Below the pieces are notes generated by a model. The model was not told the DNA's origin. It worked only from the letters and a program-made list of their open reading frames with translations, and searched no databases. DNA of 64,000 bases from Bacillota bacterium (GTDB taxonomy: Bacteria > Bacillota > UBA4882 > UBA8346), in assembly GCA_023402395.1 (NCBI GenBank), contig JAEYGI010000050.1:1-64000 (forward strand), given 5' to 3'. Of the stretch, positions 23,866 to 32,452 are shown one piece after another. The translations under genes and the position numbers were made by a program. The stretch's first letter is position 1. The number at the start of each line of letters is the position of its first letter.

Positions 23866-25686
23866 TTAAATTGAAACTCCGGTCAACGATGCCAGTTCGG
23901 TTAGGGATTCTTTAAACACTTCCAACGCCGCCCGAACCGGTTCCGGAGACTCCATATCCACTCCCGCCTTACGGAGCAGGTTGAGCGGGAAATCAGAATC
24001 GCCGCTTTTCAAAAACTCAACATAACGTTCCCGCGCGGGCAACCCTTGTTTTAAGATTCCCTGCGAAAGCGCGGTCGCCGCCGAATAGCCGGTGGCGTAT
24101 TTATATACATAGAACGCCGAATAGAAATGGGGAATCCGCGCCCACTCCATTCCGATGGCCGGATCGATCTCAGTTTCCGCTCCATAATAAGCCCGATTGA
24201 GCTCCAGATATTGGGCGTTAAACCATTCGGAGGTCAAAGCGCCGCCGTTTTCCACCTCCGCATGGATCATTTTTTCGAACTCCGCAAACATCGTTTGCCG
24301 GAAGACCGTGGTCCGGAACTGCTCCAGGCGTTGATTGATCAGATATTGTTTCTCCTTCGGATCGCTGGCGTGATCGATCATATATTGCATCAGCAGCGCC
24401 TCGTTGACCGTGGAAGCGACCTCCGCCACGAAAATCTTGTACCCGGAGTAAATATAGGGTTGATTGTGGTTGGAATAGTAGCTGTGCAAGGCGTGCCCCA
24501 TTTCATGGGCAATTGTAAATACATCGTGAACCTTCCCTTGGAAATTAAGCAGCACATAGGGATGGGTGTCATAAGCCCCCCAAGCATAGGCACCACTGGT
24601 CTTTCCCTCATTTTCACAGACATCGATCCAGCCGTTGTCGAAACCGGTTCGAACCAGATCCAGATATTCGGCGCCCATTGGCTCCAAGCCCTGCAGCACT
24701 AATCGCTTGGCCGCTTCATAATCGATGCTGCGCTGGTATTCGGGGATCAATGGTGTATATAAATCATACATGTGCAAATCAGGCAATTTCAATAACTGTT
24801 TGCGCAAGCGAAGGTACCGGTGGAGTTCAGGCAGATACTCATGGATCACCTCGATCAAACGGTCGTAAACGGAAGGCGCGATATTGTCGTCATCCAGCGA
24901 AGCCTGGAGCGCCGAATCAAACCGGCGAACCTTGGAATAGAAAACATCGGCCTTTACCGAGGAATTGAGGGTAGCCCCAAAGGTATTCCGAAATTTGCGA
25001 TACGTATCATACAGCGCTTCAAACGCGTCCTGCCGGACCCGCCGGTCCTTGCTCTCCAAAAACCGGGAATACCGGCCCTTGGTCAACTCCACTTCTTCGC
25101 CGCTCTCATCCAGGATATTGGGGAATTTGAGGTCCGCGTTATCCAGCATGCCAAAGATCGATCCGGCGGCATCGGCCACTTCGCCGCTTTCCGCCAGGAT
25201 CCGTTCCTCACTGGCCGACAACACATGCTCCTTTTGCCGGTAAATCTCATCAAAAAACCGGCGATACAGCGCCAACCCGGGTTGCTCGTTCAAAAAGGCA
25301 TTCAATCGATCCGGCGGAAACTGAACCAATGCCGGAACCAAAAACGACAGTGCGCTGCCAGCCTCGGTGGCCAGCGCCTGAATCCGGTTGGTTAATGCCT
25401 GAAAGACCGCATCGGCGTTATTCTCATCCTTATGCATCCGGGCATATACGAACAGCTTGTCGAGGGATCGCCCCAGCCGATCCTTCAACTCCAGGATCGC
25501 GAGCAGATCCGAAGCGGAATCCAGAAACCGATCTTGACACTCTTCAATTTCCCGGATTAACGATTTTAACCGCTGAAAATCCTTCTCCCACTCCTCCCGG
25601 GACGGATAAATCTCATTCAGCCTCCACTTATACTGGTCGGGAATCTCCTCCCGTTTGGGCAATTTCTTGTTTAGCACGGTACTCAA
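23866..25686 (-). CDS. pepF: Oligoendopeptidase F
   Basis: The 606-residue protein is an M3B zinc metallopeptidase. The zinc site is TIAHEMGHALHSYYS (about residue 390), with the third ligand in the FVAEVASTVNEAL segment downstream. The N-terminal PREEIPDQYKWRLNEIYPS-like segment is typical of PepF. It cleaves short peptides of about 7-17 residues in the cytoplasm. Length and motifs are complete. A DUF502 gene follows. Confidence 0.93.
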   Translation of the reverse strand: MSTVLNKKLPKREEIPDQYKWRLNEIYPSREEWEKDFQRLKSLIREIEECQDRFLDSASDLLAILELKDRLGRSLDKLFVYARMHKDENNADAVFQALTNRIQALATEAGSALSFLVPALVQFPPDRLNAFLNEQPGLALYRRFFDEIYRQKEHVLSASEERILAESGEVADAAGSIFGMLDNADLKFPNILDESGEEVELTKGRYSRFLESKDRRVRQDAFEALYDTYRKFRNTFGATLNSSVKADVFYSKVRRFDSALQASLDDDNIAPSVYDRLIEVIHEYLPELHRYLRLRKQLLKLPDLHMYDLYTPLIPEYQRSIDYEAAKRLVLQGLEPMGAEYLDLVRTGFDNGWIDVCENEGKTSGAYAWGAYDTHPYVLLNFQGKVHDVFTIAHEMGHALHSYYSNHNQPYIYSGYKIFVAEVASTVNEALLMQYMIDHASDPKEKQYLINQRLEQFRTTVFRQTMFAEFEKMIHAEVENGGALTSEWFNAQYLELNRAYYGAETEIDPAIGMEWARIPHFYSAFYVYKYATGYSAATALSQGILKQGLPARERYVEFLKSGDSDFPLNLLRKAGVDMESPEPVRAALEVFKESLTELASLTGVSI

Positions 25687-25842
25687 TGCGGGAATCCTCC
25701 TTCGAATCTTTTCATAATATTCTCCCCGTTTTTTTGAGAATCCTCTCTTGAGCGGCGATCTTCACACTGGAATTTCTTAAACGGCCAAGAGTGCAAGCGA
25801 ATGAACGCGGACCTTCCCTGTCGCAGCTTTAGGCGGTGATAA

Positions 25843-25873
25843 AAAACCGGGCTGACTCAGTCCCGGTTCGTGC
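25843..25873 (-). terminator. Terminator downstream of hisC
   Basis: On the minus strand AACCGGGACTGA pairs imperfectly with TCAGCCCGGTT and is followed by a T run. It lies about 110 bases past the hisC stop. Confidence 0.7.
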
Positions 25874-25980
25874 TCTGCTACATCTCGGCCGAAGGCGCGA
25901 AGCAAAGCCAGCCTCTTGCCGCAAAATCTCCCGCCAATTTCGATCCGTTATCCGCTCCGCCATTCAAAGGCGGCTTATTT

Positions 25981-27099
25981 TTAGCTGGCGTTGGCCTCCA
26001 GCTTCTTTAACCCGTCCCGGAACGCCTTGAGAAAGCGATCATTCTGCTCGGCGGTGCCGAAGGTCACCCGGATCCAATTGGGAAGTCCAAAGGAGTGCGT
26101 CGGCCGGACGATGATCCCGCCCCGCAGCAGATGATCATAAAGCGGAGCGCTGTCCCGGCCGCAATCGATTAAAATGAAATTGGCCTGCGTCGGAAGGTAG
26201 GCGATCCCCATCTGGTCCAATTCTTCATAAAAATGTTTCTTGCTGATCTGCACCAGTTCTTTGCTGAGCAGCACGTGCATCTTGCTGTTTAACGCGGCGA
26301 TGCCGGCGGCTTGCGCCACCAGATTGACATTGAACGGATCTTTGACCCGCAAGGCCTGCTTGATGATTTCCGGCCCGGCCACCGCGTAGCCCAGCCTCAA
26401 TCCGGCCATTCCATATATTTTGGAAAAAGTATGGTAAACAACGAGATTATTAAAACCTTGCTTTAGCAGTTCGATCCCGTCCGGGAACTCCGGATCATCG
26501 GCGAAATCAGCGTAGGCTTCATCCAAAATGACCACAATCCTCGGGGGAACCGCTTTTAAAAACTCCGTCAGCTCGGCGCGGGTAAGAATCGTGCCAGTGG
26601 GGTTATTGGGATTGCAGAGAAAAATCAACCTGGTACGCTTGGTGATCGCCCCCAGCATGGCCTGTAAATCATGCCGGAACCCGTCGCCGTTGACCAATAC
26701 CGGCTTGGCGCCCATCAGCAAGGTAACGATCTCGTATTGGCTGAACGTCGGCAGAGGGATAATTACTTCGTCCCCCGTATTCAGAAAGGTTTCCGCCAAA
26801 ATCCGGTTCACGTCATCCAGACCGTTGCCCACCAAAATCTGTTCCGGAGCGACTTCCCGTTCCCGAGCCAGTGTTTCTTTTAAATTATAGACATTGGCGT
26901 CAGGATATTGCGCGATCCGATCCAGGGCATGCAACACCGCCTGACGCACCTCATTGGACGGTCCCAGCGGGTTTTCATTGGAAGCCATTTTAATGACACC
27001 GTTCAGCCCCAGCTCCCGTTCCACTTCCTCGATGGGTTTGCCGGGGACATACGGCGGGATTGAATCAATACATTTCCTGAACCGATAGGGATTGTTCAT
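25981..27099 (-). CDS. hisC: Histidinol-phosphate aminotransferase HisC
   Basis: The 372-residue protein is a class I/II aminotransferase of the HisC group: PGKPIEEVERELGL, ASNENPLGPS, QILVGNGLDDVNRIL, FLCNPNNPTGTILT, VILDEAYADFAD and the PLP lysine in TFSKIYGMAGLRLGY (about Lys227). It transfers an amino group in histidine synthesis and often also acts on aromatic 2-oxoacids. Standing right after aroH, a broader role in aromatic amino acids is possible. Confidence 0.9.
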   Translation of the reverse strand: MNNPYRFRKCIDSIPPYVPGKPIEEVERELGLNGVIKMASNENPLGPSNEVRQAVLHALDRIAQYPDANVYNLKETLAREREVAPEQILVGNGLDDVNRILAETFLNTGDEVIIPLPTFSQYEIVTLLMGAKPVLVNGDGFRHDLQAMLGAITKRTRLIFLCNPNNPTGTILTRAELTEFLKAVPPRIVVILDEAYADFADDPEFPDGIELLKQGFNNLVVYHTFSKIYGMAGLRLGYAVAGPEIIKQALRVKDPFNVNLVAQAAGIAALNSKMHVLLSKELVQISKKHFYEELDQMGIAYLPTQANFILIDCGRDSAPLYDHLLRGGIIVRPTHSFGLPNWIRVTFGTAEQNDRFLKAFRDGLKKLEANAS

Positions 27100-27111
27100 T
27101 ACCCAGCCTCC

Positions 27112-27489
27112 TCATTTGGGGATCAAGTCCGGCCTCAATTTGACGGCCTCATGTAAATATACCGGACATAATTGGTCTTTGTTCAGTTCGGTATAAAAGT
27201 GAATTAAAATCCGCAGGCAACGCGGCAATGCGCCAGATTTGGCGATCTCTTGCATACAGAGCAGCGGGGTGTTATTCAGGCCCAATTGCCGGGCGGCCAC
27301 CGCCGGGAATTCACTGTTTAAATCGGGGGTCGCCGTAAAGATGATGCTAACGATCGCCTCGGGTTCGATCCGGTTTTGGACCAGCAACTCCGAAAGCAGT
27401 TCCCGGGTAGCTGTCAAAATCTGTTCCGGAGTATCCGATTCCACGGTGGTCGCGCCACGGACCGCCCAGAGCTTGACTGACATATTCAT
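27112..27489 (-). CDS. aroH: Chorismate mutase, AroH type
   Basis: The 125-residue protein matches monofunctional AroH chorismate mutases: WAVRGATTVESDTPEQILTA at the start, VSIIFTATPDLNSEFPAVAA, and CLRILIHFY with the catalytic arginine, ending VYLHEAVKLRPDL. It rearranges chorismate to prephenate in phenylalanine and tyrosine synthesis. It overlaps the HutP-like gene upstream by four bases (ATGA) and is followed 12 bases later by hisC. Confidence 0.93.
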   Translation of the reverse strand: MNMSVKLWAVRGATTVESDTPEQILTATRELLSELLVQNRIEPEAIVSIIFTATPDLNSEFPAVAARQLGLNNTPLLCMQEIAKSGALPRCLRILIHFYTELNKDQLCPVYLHEAVKLRPDLIPK

Positions 27490-27902
27490 TCCACCGCCCG
27501 ATGGCTGAGTCCCACGGCAATCTCGTTGAGGTGAACCAGCCCGATACTAAAAAATACGGCCACGCTGACATGATCTCCCTTGCGGGCGATGCCGACCTTC
27601 CCGCCGATGTTCAGCCCGATGGCCTTGAGCAGAATCTGGGACATCGCCTCCCGGGTCGCCCCGGCAATGGCGCCTTCCTCGGCATGGCAGTCTTTGATCA
27701 GCAATTCCCGCTTGGAAGCAACCACCGCCCGCTCGACAATGGTTTTAATAGCGGTAATCGCTTCTCCGCCATAATCCACGGCCGCCGCCCGTATCTCCTG
27801 ATTCCGGTAGGATTCTTTCAACAACCGTTCTTCGTCCCGCGTTCCGGACATAGCCATCGTTAAAGCCGCTTTCGCCACTTCCTTGCTGCTCGATTCCAAC
27901 AT
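27486..27902 (-). CDS. HutP family RNA-binding regulator
   Basis: The 138-residue protein resembles the clostridial branch of the HutP family: SSKEVAKAALTMAMSGTRDEE, CHAEEGAIAGATREAMSQIL, then GLNIGGKVGIARKGDHVSVAVFFSIGLVHLNEIAVGLSHRAV. Bacillus HutP is an antiterminator that binds hut mRNA when histidine and Mg2+ are present. Here no hut genes are seen; it leads an aroH-hisC operon. The start ATG 27902 lies behind GGAGGAAGAT, while the longer frame lacks support. Control of this operon through its mRNA is a guess. Confidence 0.82.
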   Translation of the reverse strand: MLESSSKEVAKAALTMAMSGTRDEERLLKESYRNQEIRAAAVDYGGEAITAIKTIVERAVVASKRELLIKDCHAEEGAIAGATREAMSQILLKAIGLNIGGKVGIARKGDHVSVAVFFSIGLVHLNEIAVGLSHRAVE

Positions 27903-27999
27903 GATTGATCTTCCTCCATCCCGATTCGGTAATTTAAGCTCGAATCTACGGACTAAAAAGGACTTCATAATATTTTTACAGTTTCCAACGATATTTACG

Positions 28000-28020
28000 A
28001 AAAAAGCACCCGATGGTGCT
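28000..28020 (-). terminator. Terminator before the hutP-aroH-hisC operon
   Basis: On the minus strand AGCACC-ATCG-GGTGCT is followed by TTTTTT. It ends the transcript of the upstream 71-residue gene. It sits in the leader of the hutP-like gene if transcription starts further upstream. Confidence 0.75.
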
Positions 28021-28094
28021 GATAATGGGCGAATTAAATTTTACTGGCCAACATAAACCAAAATCATAAATAATTTACCATAATTCGCTGCCGC

Positions 28095-28310
28095 TTACAA
28101 GCCATCCCCATCTAAATTTTTAATAAACTTTACCGGTTCGCCCTCCAGCCGCTCGGCAAGAGCCAACGCGTTTCGAACCGAATCAATCAAAAACAAACCC
28201 TGAACGATGATCAGCAGCAGCAACAACCATCCTACCAGCCGAAAACATCGTTTTTCCGCCAATAAAAGCTTAAAAAAAAGCCTTTCGTACCAACAGTGCT
28301 TATGTTTCAC
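28095..28310 (-). CDS. Small membrane protein, unknown function
   Basis: The 71-codon frame starts at GTG behind GGGGTGAT and has one strong membrane helix (LVGWLLLLLIIVQGLFLI) flanked by a basic N-terminus and an acidic tail ending NLDGDGL. I do not recognise the family. It begins 21 bases after the HI0933-like gene and ends before a terminator, so it is probably the last gene of the patatin-flavoprotein operon. Confidence 0.6.
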   Translation of the reverse strand: MKHKHCWYERLFFKLLLAEKRCFRLVGWLLLLLIIVQGLFLIDSVRNALALAERLEGEPVKFIKNLDGDGL

Positions 28311-28331
28311 CCGATCACCCCGAGCTTAAGT

Positions 28332-29603
28332 TTACCCGGAGAAATCCGGATTCATGCGAGATCCGGCGGCCGCCAGCCCCGCCACGTAGCCCGATGAGAA
28401 GGCAATCTGCAGATTGAAGCCGCCGGTATAGGCGTCTACATCGATTACTTCCCCAGCGAAAAACAAGCCGGGCACCAGTTTCGACTCCATGGTTTTCGGG
28501 TTAATCTCTTTAACGCTCACTCCGCCAGCGGTCACAATCGCCTCTTTAATCGGCCGGGGCCGCTCGATGGTCAGTTGCAGGTTTTTGAACTGATTAACCA
28601 TCTCCAGCCGTTCTTCACGGGTAATCTGATGCACCGGTTTCAGCGGATCGATTTTGGAAAGTTCCACGAAGACCGGTATCAACTTTTGCGGCAGTAAATC
28701 GTCCAACCCGTTTTTAAACTGCTTATTGGTGTATTTGGCAAAATCGCGTTGCAGCCGGAGATCCATCTCCGTTTCGCTTAGCGCTGGCTTCAGGTCAATG
28801 GTCAGCACCACCGAATTGGGCTTGTCCATCACTAGCGCCGCGATTTTCCGGCTCAAGCTGAGGATGACGGGACCCGAAACTCCAAACCCGGTGAACAGCA
28901 TCTCTCCAAACTCCGATTCGAGAACTTTTCCCCCGTGATAGCCGGTGACCTGGACATTGGTAAGGGATAACCCTTCCAGGCGCTTCACCCATTCCTCCCG
29001 GGTTTCGAGGGGGACCAGCGAAGGACGGATCGCGGTGATCGAATGCCCGGCATCCCTGGCCAATTGATACCCGTCCCCGGTGCTTCCGGTTCCGGGGTAC
29101 GATGCCCCTCCGGTCGCCAAAACGACGGAACGGGCCAGATATTCCGCTCCGGCTTCCGATCGCGCGCCCGCGATCCGCCCTGAGTCGATCAGCAAACCGT
29201 TCACCCGGGCCGAGGTGATCAGCCGTACTCTTCGATCATGCAATGCCTGCTCCAGGGCAGCCACCACTTCCTTGGCCTGGTCGGAAACTGGAAAGACCCG
29301 CCTCCCCCGTTCCACCTTGAGCGGCACTTTCAATTCGGTCTCAAAGAACCGCATCACATCCTGGGCAGTGAACCGCTGAAACGCGCTGAATAAAAACCTA
29401 CCGTTTCCCGGAGTATTGCTCACCAGATCATTAAGTTCGGATTGATTGGTCAGATTGCAGCGCCCGCCGCCGGTAATCGCCAACTTCCGTCCCAATGAGC
29501 GGTTCCGCTCCACTAAAATCACGTCGGCCCCGGCGCCGGCCGCGACAAGAGCCGCCATCGTTCCGGCGGCTCCCGCTCCCACAACCACAATATCCGCATT
29601 CAT
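28332..29603 (-). CDS. HI0933-like NAD(P)/FAD-dependent oxidoreductase
   Basis: The 423-residue protein matches the YhiN/HI0933 flavoprotein family: an N-terminal dinucleotide fold (ADIVVVGAGAAGTMAALVAA), ERNRSLGRKLAITGGGRCNLTN, a middle LATGGASYPGTGSTGDGY segment and the C-terminal VTAGGVSVKEINPKTMESK and GFNLQIAFSSGYVAG. FAD binding is well supported; the reaction is unknown. ATG at 29603 immediately follows the TGA of the patatin gene, so translation is probably coupled. A 33-codon upstream extension lies inside the patatin gene and is rejected. Confidence 0.88.
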   Translation of the reverse strand: MNADIVVVGAGAAGTMAALVAAGAGADVILVERNRSLGRKLAITGGGRCNLTNQSELNDLVSNTPGNGRFLFSAFQRFTAQDVMRFFETELKVPLKVERGRRVFPVSDQAKEVVAALEQALHDRRVRLITSARVNGLLIDSGRIAGARSEAGAEYLARSVVLATGGASYPGTGSTGDGYQLARDAGHSITAIRPSLVPLETREEWVKRLEGLSLTNVQVTGYHGGKVLESEFGEMLFTGFGVSGPVILSLSRKIAALVMDKPNSVVLTIDLKPALSETEMDLRLQRDFAKYTNKQFKNGLDDLLPQKLIPVFVELSKIDPLKPVHQITREERLEMVNQFKNLQLTIERPRPIKEAIVTAGGVSVKEINPKTMESKLVPGLFFAGEVIDVDAYTGGFNLQIAFSSGYVAGLAAAGSRMNPDFSG

Positions 29604-29605
29604 AT

Positions 29606-30421
29606 TCAGCCAACCATGCCTTTCCCGTTTTGAAAGCCGCTGATCATCGCTTGCAATTGGGGAAGCAACTGCTCCGCCGCTTCCCGGCCGGCAGTTACGC
29701 ATTCCCTGGCCCGCTGGAAATGAAGCGTTCCGATACTCCCCAATTGGGGAACGATGGTCAGATCGGCCAATCCCATCTGCCGGTCATCCAAGCGGTTTCC
29801 CATAATGTCCAGCACTTTCGACATCACGTCAAAAATGGAATTGACCTGATGGTGAGTATGATCAAATCCGACATTGACCGCGATGGTAATGTCGGGCGTC
29901 ATTTGTTTGGCGACCGATACCGGGACTCCGGCCACCACCGCACCGTCAACCATGATCCGGCCGTTCAATTCCACCGGGTTGAATACTCCGGGTATCGAGA
30001 TACTGGCGCGAATGGCTGGAGCAAGCGGTCCTTCCTTAAAGATCACTTCCTCGCCGCTGAACAGATCTGTGGCCACCGCCCAGTATTTCAAGGATAACTC
30101 CTCAAACCGCCGGCCTTTGGTGAGAAGGTCGATCAGGGTTTGGACTTTGACACCGTCAATCAGCCCCAAACGCGGCAAACGAAGGTCAATCAGATCCTCC
30201 CATCCCAGGTACTCCACTAGCTGGCCCAAATAATAAAGGTCGGTGCCGACGGCGTAGGTTCCGCCGATCAGCGCTCCCATACTGGTTCCCGCGATGCCGG
30301 AGATTCTGATCCCGGCTTCGGTCAACACCTGAAGCACTCCGATATGGGCAAAGCCCCTGGCTCCGCCTCCTCCCAATGCCAATACGATTTGGGGATACTC
30401 TTTAAAACCCGCCATAACCAT
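29606..30421 (-). CDS. Patatin-like phospholipase
   Basis: The 271-residue protein has the full patatin set: the oxyanion motif GGGGARG near residues 17-23, the nucleophile GTSMG (Ser47) and the catalytic aspartate in VDGAVVAGVPV. It belongs to the RssA/NTE-like group of predicted serine esterases. No signal peptide is seen, so it probably acts at the inner face of the membrane. The start ATG lies behind GGAGGAGG. MITE copy 6 is just upstream. Confidence 0.9.
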   Translation of the reverse strand: MVMAGFKEYPQIVLALGGGGARGFAHIGVLQVLTEAGIRISGIAGTSMGALIGGTYAVGTDLYYLGQLVEYLGWEDLIDLRLPRLGLIDGVKVQTLIDLLTKGRRFEELSLKYWAVATDLFSGEEVIFKEGPLAPAIRASISIPGVFNPVELNGRIMVDGAVVAGVPVSVAKQMTPDITIAVNVGFDHTHHQVNSIFDVMSKVLDIMGNRLDDRQMGLADLTIVPQLGSIGTLHFQRARECVTAGREAAEQLLPQLQAMISGFQNGKGMVG

Positions 30422-30440
30422 GCCACCTCCTCCGGCTAAT

Positions 30441-30523
30441 ATATAAGTTGAATTAAATTTCTGATATACATCATGTCCTTAATGCCGGCCATGATGGAAA
30501 ATCAATGAATTCAATTCAACTTA
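30441..30523. repeat. MITE-like interspersed repeat, copy 6
   Basis: Ends ATATAAGTTGAATTAAAT and AATTCAATTCAACTTAT are inverted repeats; the core has CATCATGTCC and CCATGATGG. It is the copy closest to copy 4 in both ends and core. Confidence 0.8.
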
Positions 30524-30599
30524 TTTCAGCTGTAATAGGGTAACCATCCTTTTGGAAATTATTTCTACGAAAAAAAGCGTTTCCTGCATCCGGCAAAAA

Positions 30600-30630
30600 A
30601 AGACCAGCGGTCAAGCCGCTGGTGAACGGC
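30600..30630 (-). terminator. Terminator after the NhaD-type antiporter gene
   Basis: On the minus strand ACCAGCGG-CTTGA-CCGCTGGT is followed by seven T residues, 12 bases past the stop codon. Confidence 0.9.
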
Positions 30631-30641
30631 GATTCCGGCTG

Positions 30642-31901
30642 TTAGCGAAAGAAAATAAACGTAATCAGGATGAAGAGCGGAATCAAAATCAGGCCGGAAT
30701 AAATCATATACTGAAAGAAATGCGGGACTTTCATCCCTTGTTCCTCGGCAATGGCCTTGACCATAAAATTGGGGCCGTTTCCGATGTAGGTATTGGCGCC
30801 CATGAACACCGCTCCGCAACTGACCGCTGTCAACAGATCAGTTCTGACTCCGGCGATCACGGGCAAGCCAAGCGAATTGGCCTTGGTAACGCTTTCCGCC
30901 AATGAAGTAAAGGTAAGGTAAGTCGGAGCATTATCCAGGAATGAACTCAAACCTCCCGAGAGCCAGAAGAACTGCCAAGGCTGGGTGATTCCCAGCGACG
31001 CTCCTTTTTGGCCCAGCAGGGCCAGCAATGGCACCATGGTGACGAAGATGCCCGCAAATAAGATGGCCACTTCGGAGATGGGACTAAACGTAAAGCCGTT
31101 CCCCTCCCGGATCTCTTTTTTGGTGAAAACCAGCGACAAAGCCGTGGCTGCAATCATGATCAATTCCCGGTAAGGCGTAGGGGCTTTAAACACCGCCATG
31201 ACCACCATCAACAAAAAGAGCAGGTTAACCGTACCGGAGATGCGCAACGGTTGTTTATTGGAGATATCCCGCACGATGTCGAGAAACTCTTCCTTACGGA
31301 AGGCCAGTGAATCCCAGATGAAAAATACCGCCAGCAAAATTCCGACCGCGGTAAGCCATTGCGGCAGCAATGTAAAAGTCCAGGTAAAGGGGACTCCCCT
31401 CAAATAGCCGAGGAACAGCGGCGGATCCCCGAGCGGAGTCAAACTGCCGGCGATATTGGAAACAATAAAAATAAAGAAGATCGGGATATGAAAAGTATGC
31501 TTCCGTTCACTGTTGGTCCGGAGTAGCGGTCGGATCAACAGCATACTGGCGCCGGTGGTTCCAATCACGTTGGCGATCACCGCGCCAATCGCCAGAAACG
31601 CAGTATTGACCGCGGGGGTCGCCTTCAAGTCCCCCTTCAGCAGAATCCCGCCGGAGATGATGAACAAGGAAGCAAGCAAAATAATGAAGGAGATATAATC
31701 CTTAAAGGTGATCAACAGTTCTTCGGGAATCTCCAGCAGCAAATAAATAAATACCGGCAAACTCATCACCGCGGCGACGATCGCCTTATTACGGTTCTTC
31801 TCCCACCAATGCGGATACATTAAGGGCATTACGGCGATCAACAATAATAGAACAGCGAATGGGACGCACACCAGCAACGGTATTTCGACCTGATGTTCCA
31901 C
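30642..31901 (-). CDS. NhaD-type sodium:proton antiporter (ArsB/NhaD superfamily)
   Basis: The 419-residue protein has about eleven membrane helices. Signature regions include AVNTAFLAIGAVIANVIGTTGASMLLIRPLL, FIFIVSNIAGSLTPLGDPPLFLGYLRG and a late SFLDNAPTYLTFTSLAE with AVSCGAVFMGANTYIGNGPNFMV, as in NhaD-related ion transporters. Citrate-transporter relatives share the fold, so the substrate is inferred. GTG at 31901 is the likely start because AAGGAGG lies eight bases before it; an in-frame TTG at 31934 would place that site inside the gene. Confidence 0.85.
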   Translation of the reverse strand: MEHQVEIPLLVCVPFAVLLLLIAVMPLMYPHWWEKNRNKAIVAAVMSLPVFIYLLLEIPEELLITFKDYISFIILLASLFIISGGILLKGDLKATPAVNTAFLAIGAVIANVIGTTGASMLLIRPLLRTNSERKHTFHIPIFFIFIVSNIAGSLTPLGDPPLFLGYLRGVPFTWTFTLLPQWLTAVGILLAVFFIWDSLAFRKEEFLDIVRDISNKQPLRISGTVNLLFLLMVVMAVFKAPTPYRELIMIAATALSLVFTKKEIREGNGFTFSPISEVAILFAGIFVTMVPLLALLGQKGASLGITQPWQFFWLSGGLSSFLDNAPTYLTFTSLAESVTKANSLGLPVIAGVRTDLLTAVSCGAVFMGANTYIGNGPNFMVKAIAEEQGMKVPHFFQYMIYSGLILIPLFILITFIFFR

Positions 31902-32110
31902 TTCGGTTTCCTCCTTGCTACGAAGAATATTCAATTTTTCGATGCTTGGCTTGTTTTTCCTTCCGGATTCCCGCCAAATCGTAAATTATTATTTTCGCGA
32001 CAAACGATTCTGCGGGCGAAACTTCCGGCAATCCGCCGCAGCCGTCTGGTTGCGCTCCATTGCCAGCCGGCTGCTCCAGATTGAATCGATCCTTTTCCCC
32101 ATATCGGGAT

Positions 32111-32341
32111 GGCAATCCGAGATTGCGATCCACCAATTGGAAATTGTCAAATGCCAATCCAATTGGGTCAAGTAACAATCGACATGGGCAAGTTATCAAT
32201 CTGAAATTGGCAGCCACCAATTGGAAATTGGCAAGTCACAATCGGTCAAAGCCAAGTAACAATCGACACGGGAGAGTAGGCAATTTAAGATTGGCATCTG
32301 CCACTGATGGATTGGCAGTTAGCAATTGAAGATTGTGAACC
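32111..32341. repeat. 21-bp palindromic tandem array B (11 clear units)
   Basis: Eleven consecutive 21-base units share the theme xxCAATyxxxxATTGxCAxxx. Examples are ACCAATTGGAAATTG (32132 and 32216), ATCAATCTGAAATTGG (32195) and AGCAATTGAAGATTG (32321). Each holds CAAT...ATTG as an imperfect inverted repeat. Weaker units of the same phase seem to continue upstream to about 32000. The plus frame 32060-32329 reads as heptads (NWKLSNA, NLKLAAT, NWKLASH) with no known relative. It lies between the antiporter gene and a hairpin cluster before the lonB terminator. Confidence 0.85.
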
Positions 32342-32349
32342 GGTTTTAA

Positions 32350-32395
32350 ACCATGGCGGGGAATGCCATCATTTTTATTATGAAAAATGATGGCG
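32350..32395. repeat. Hairpin between array B and lonB
   Basis: GCCATCATTTTT and AAAAATGATGGC form a 12-base inverted repeat around ATTATG. It adjoins the end of array B and lies before the lonB terminator. Confidence 0.6.
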
Positions 32396-32425
32396 GGGAG
32401 AGAGAGGGCGGCGGTTCGGAGGCAT

Positions 32426-32452
32426 CAAAAAATGGGGCTTTCGCCCCATTTC
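32426..32452 (-). terminator. Terminator after lonB
   Basis: On the minus strand AAATGGGGC-GAAA-GCCCCATTT runs into a T run directly past the lonB stop. Confidence 0.9.

Noticed and set aside
24127..24702. 191-residue plus frame inside pepF
   Set aside because: Shadow of the pepF coding strand; no motif or ribosome binding site. Long opposite-strand frames at 15216-16349 and 32564-33892 were rejected likewise.
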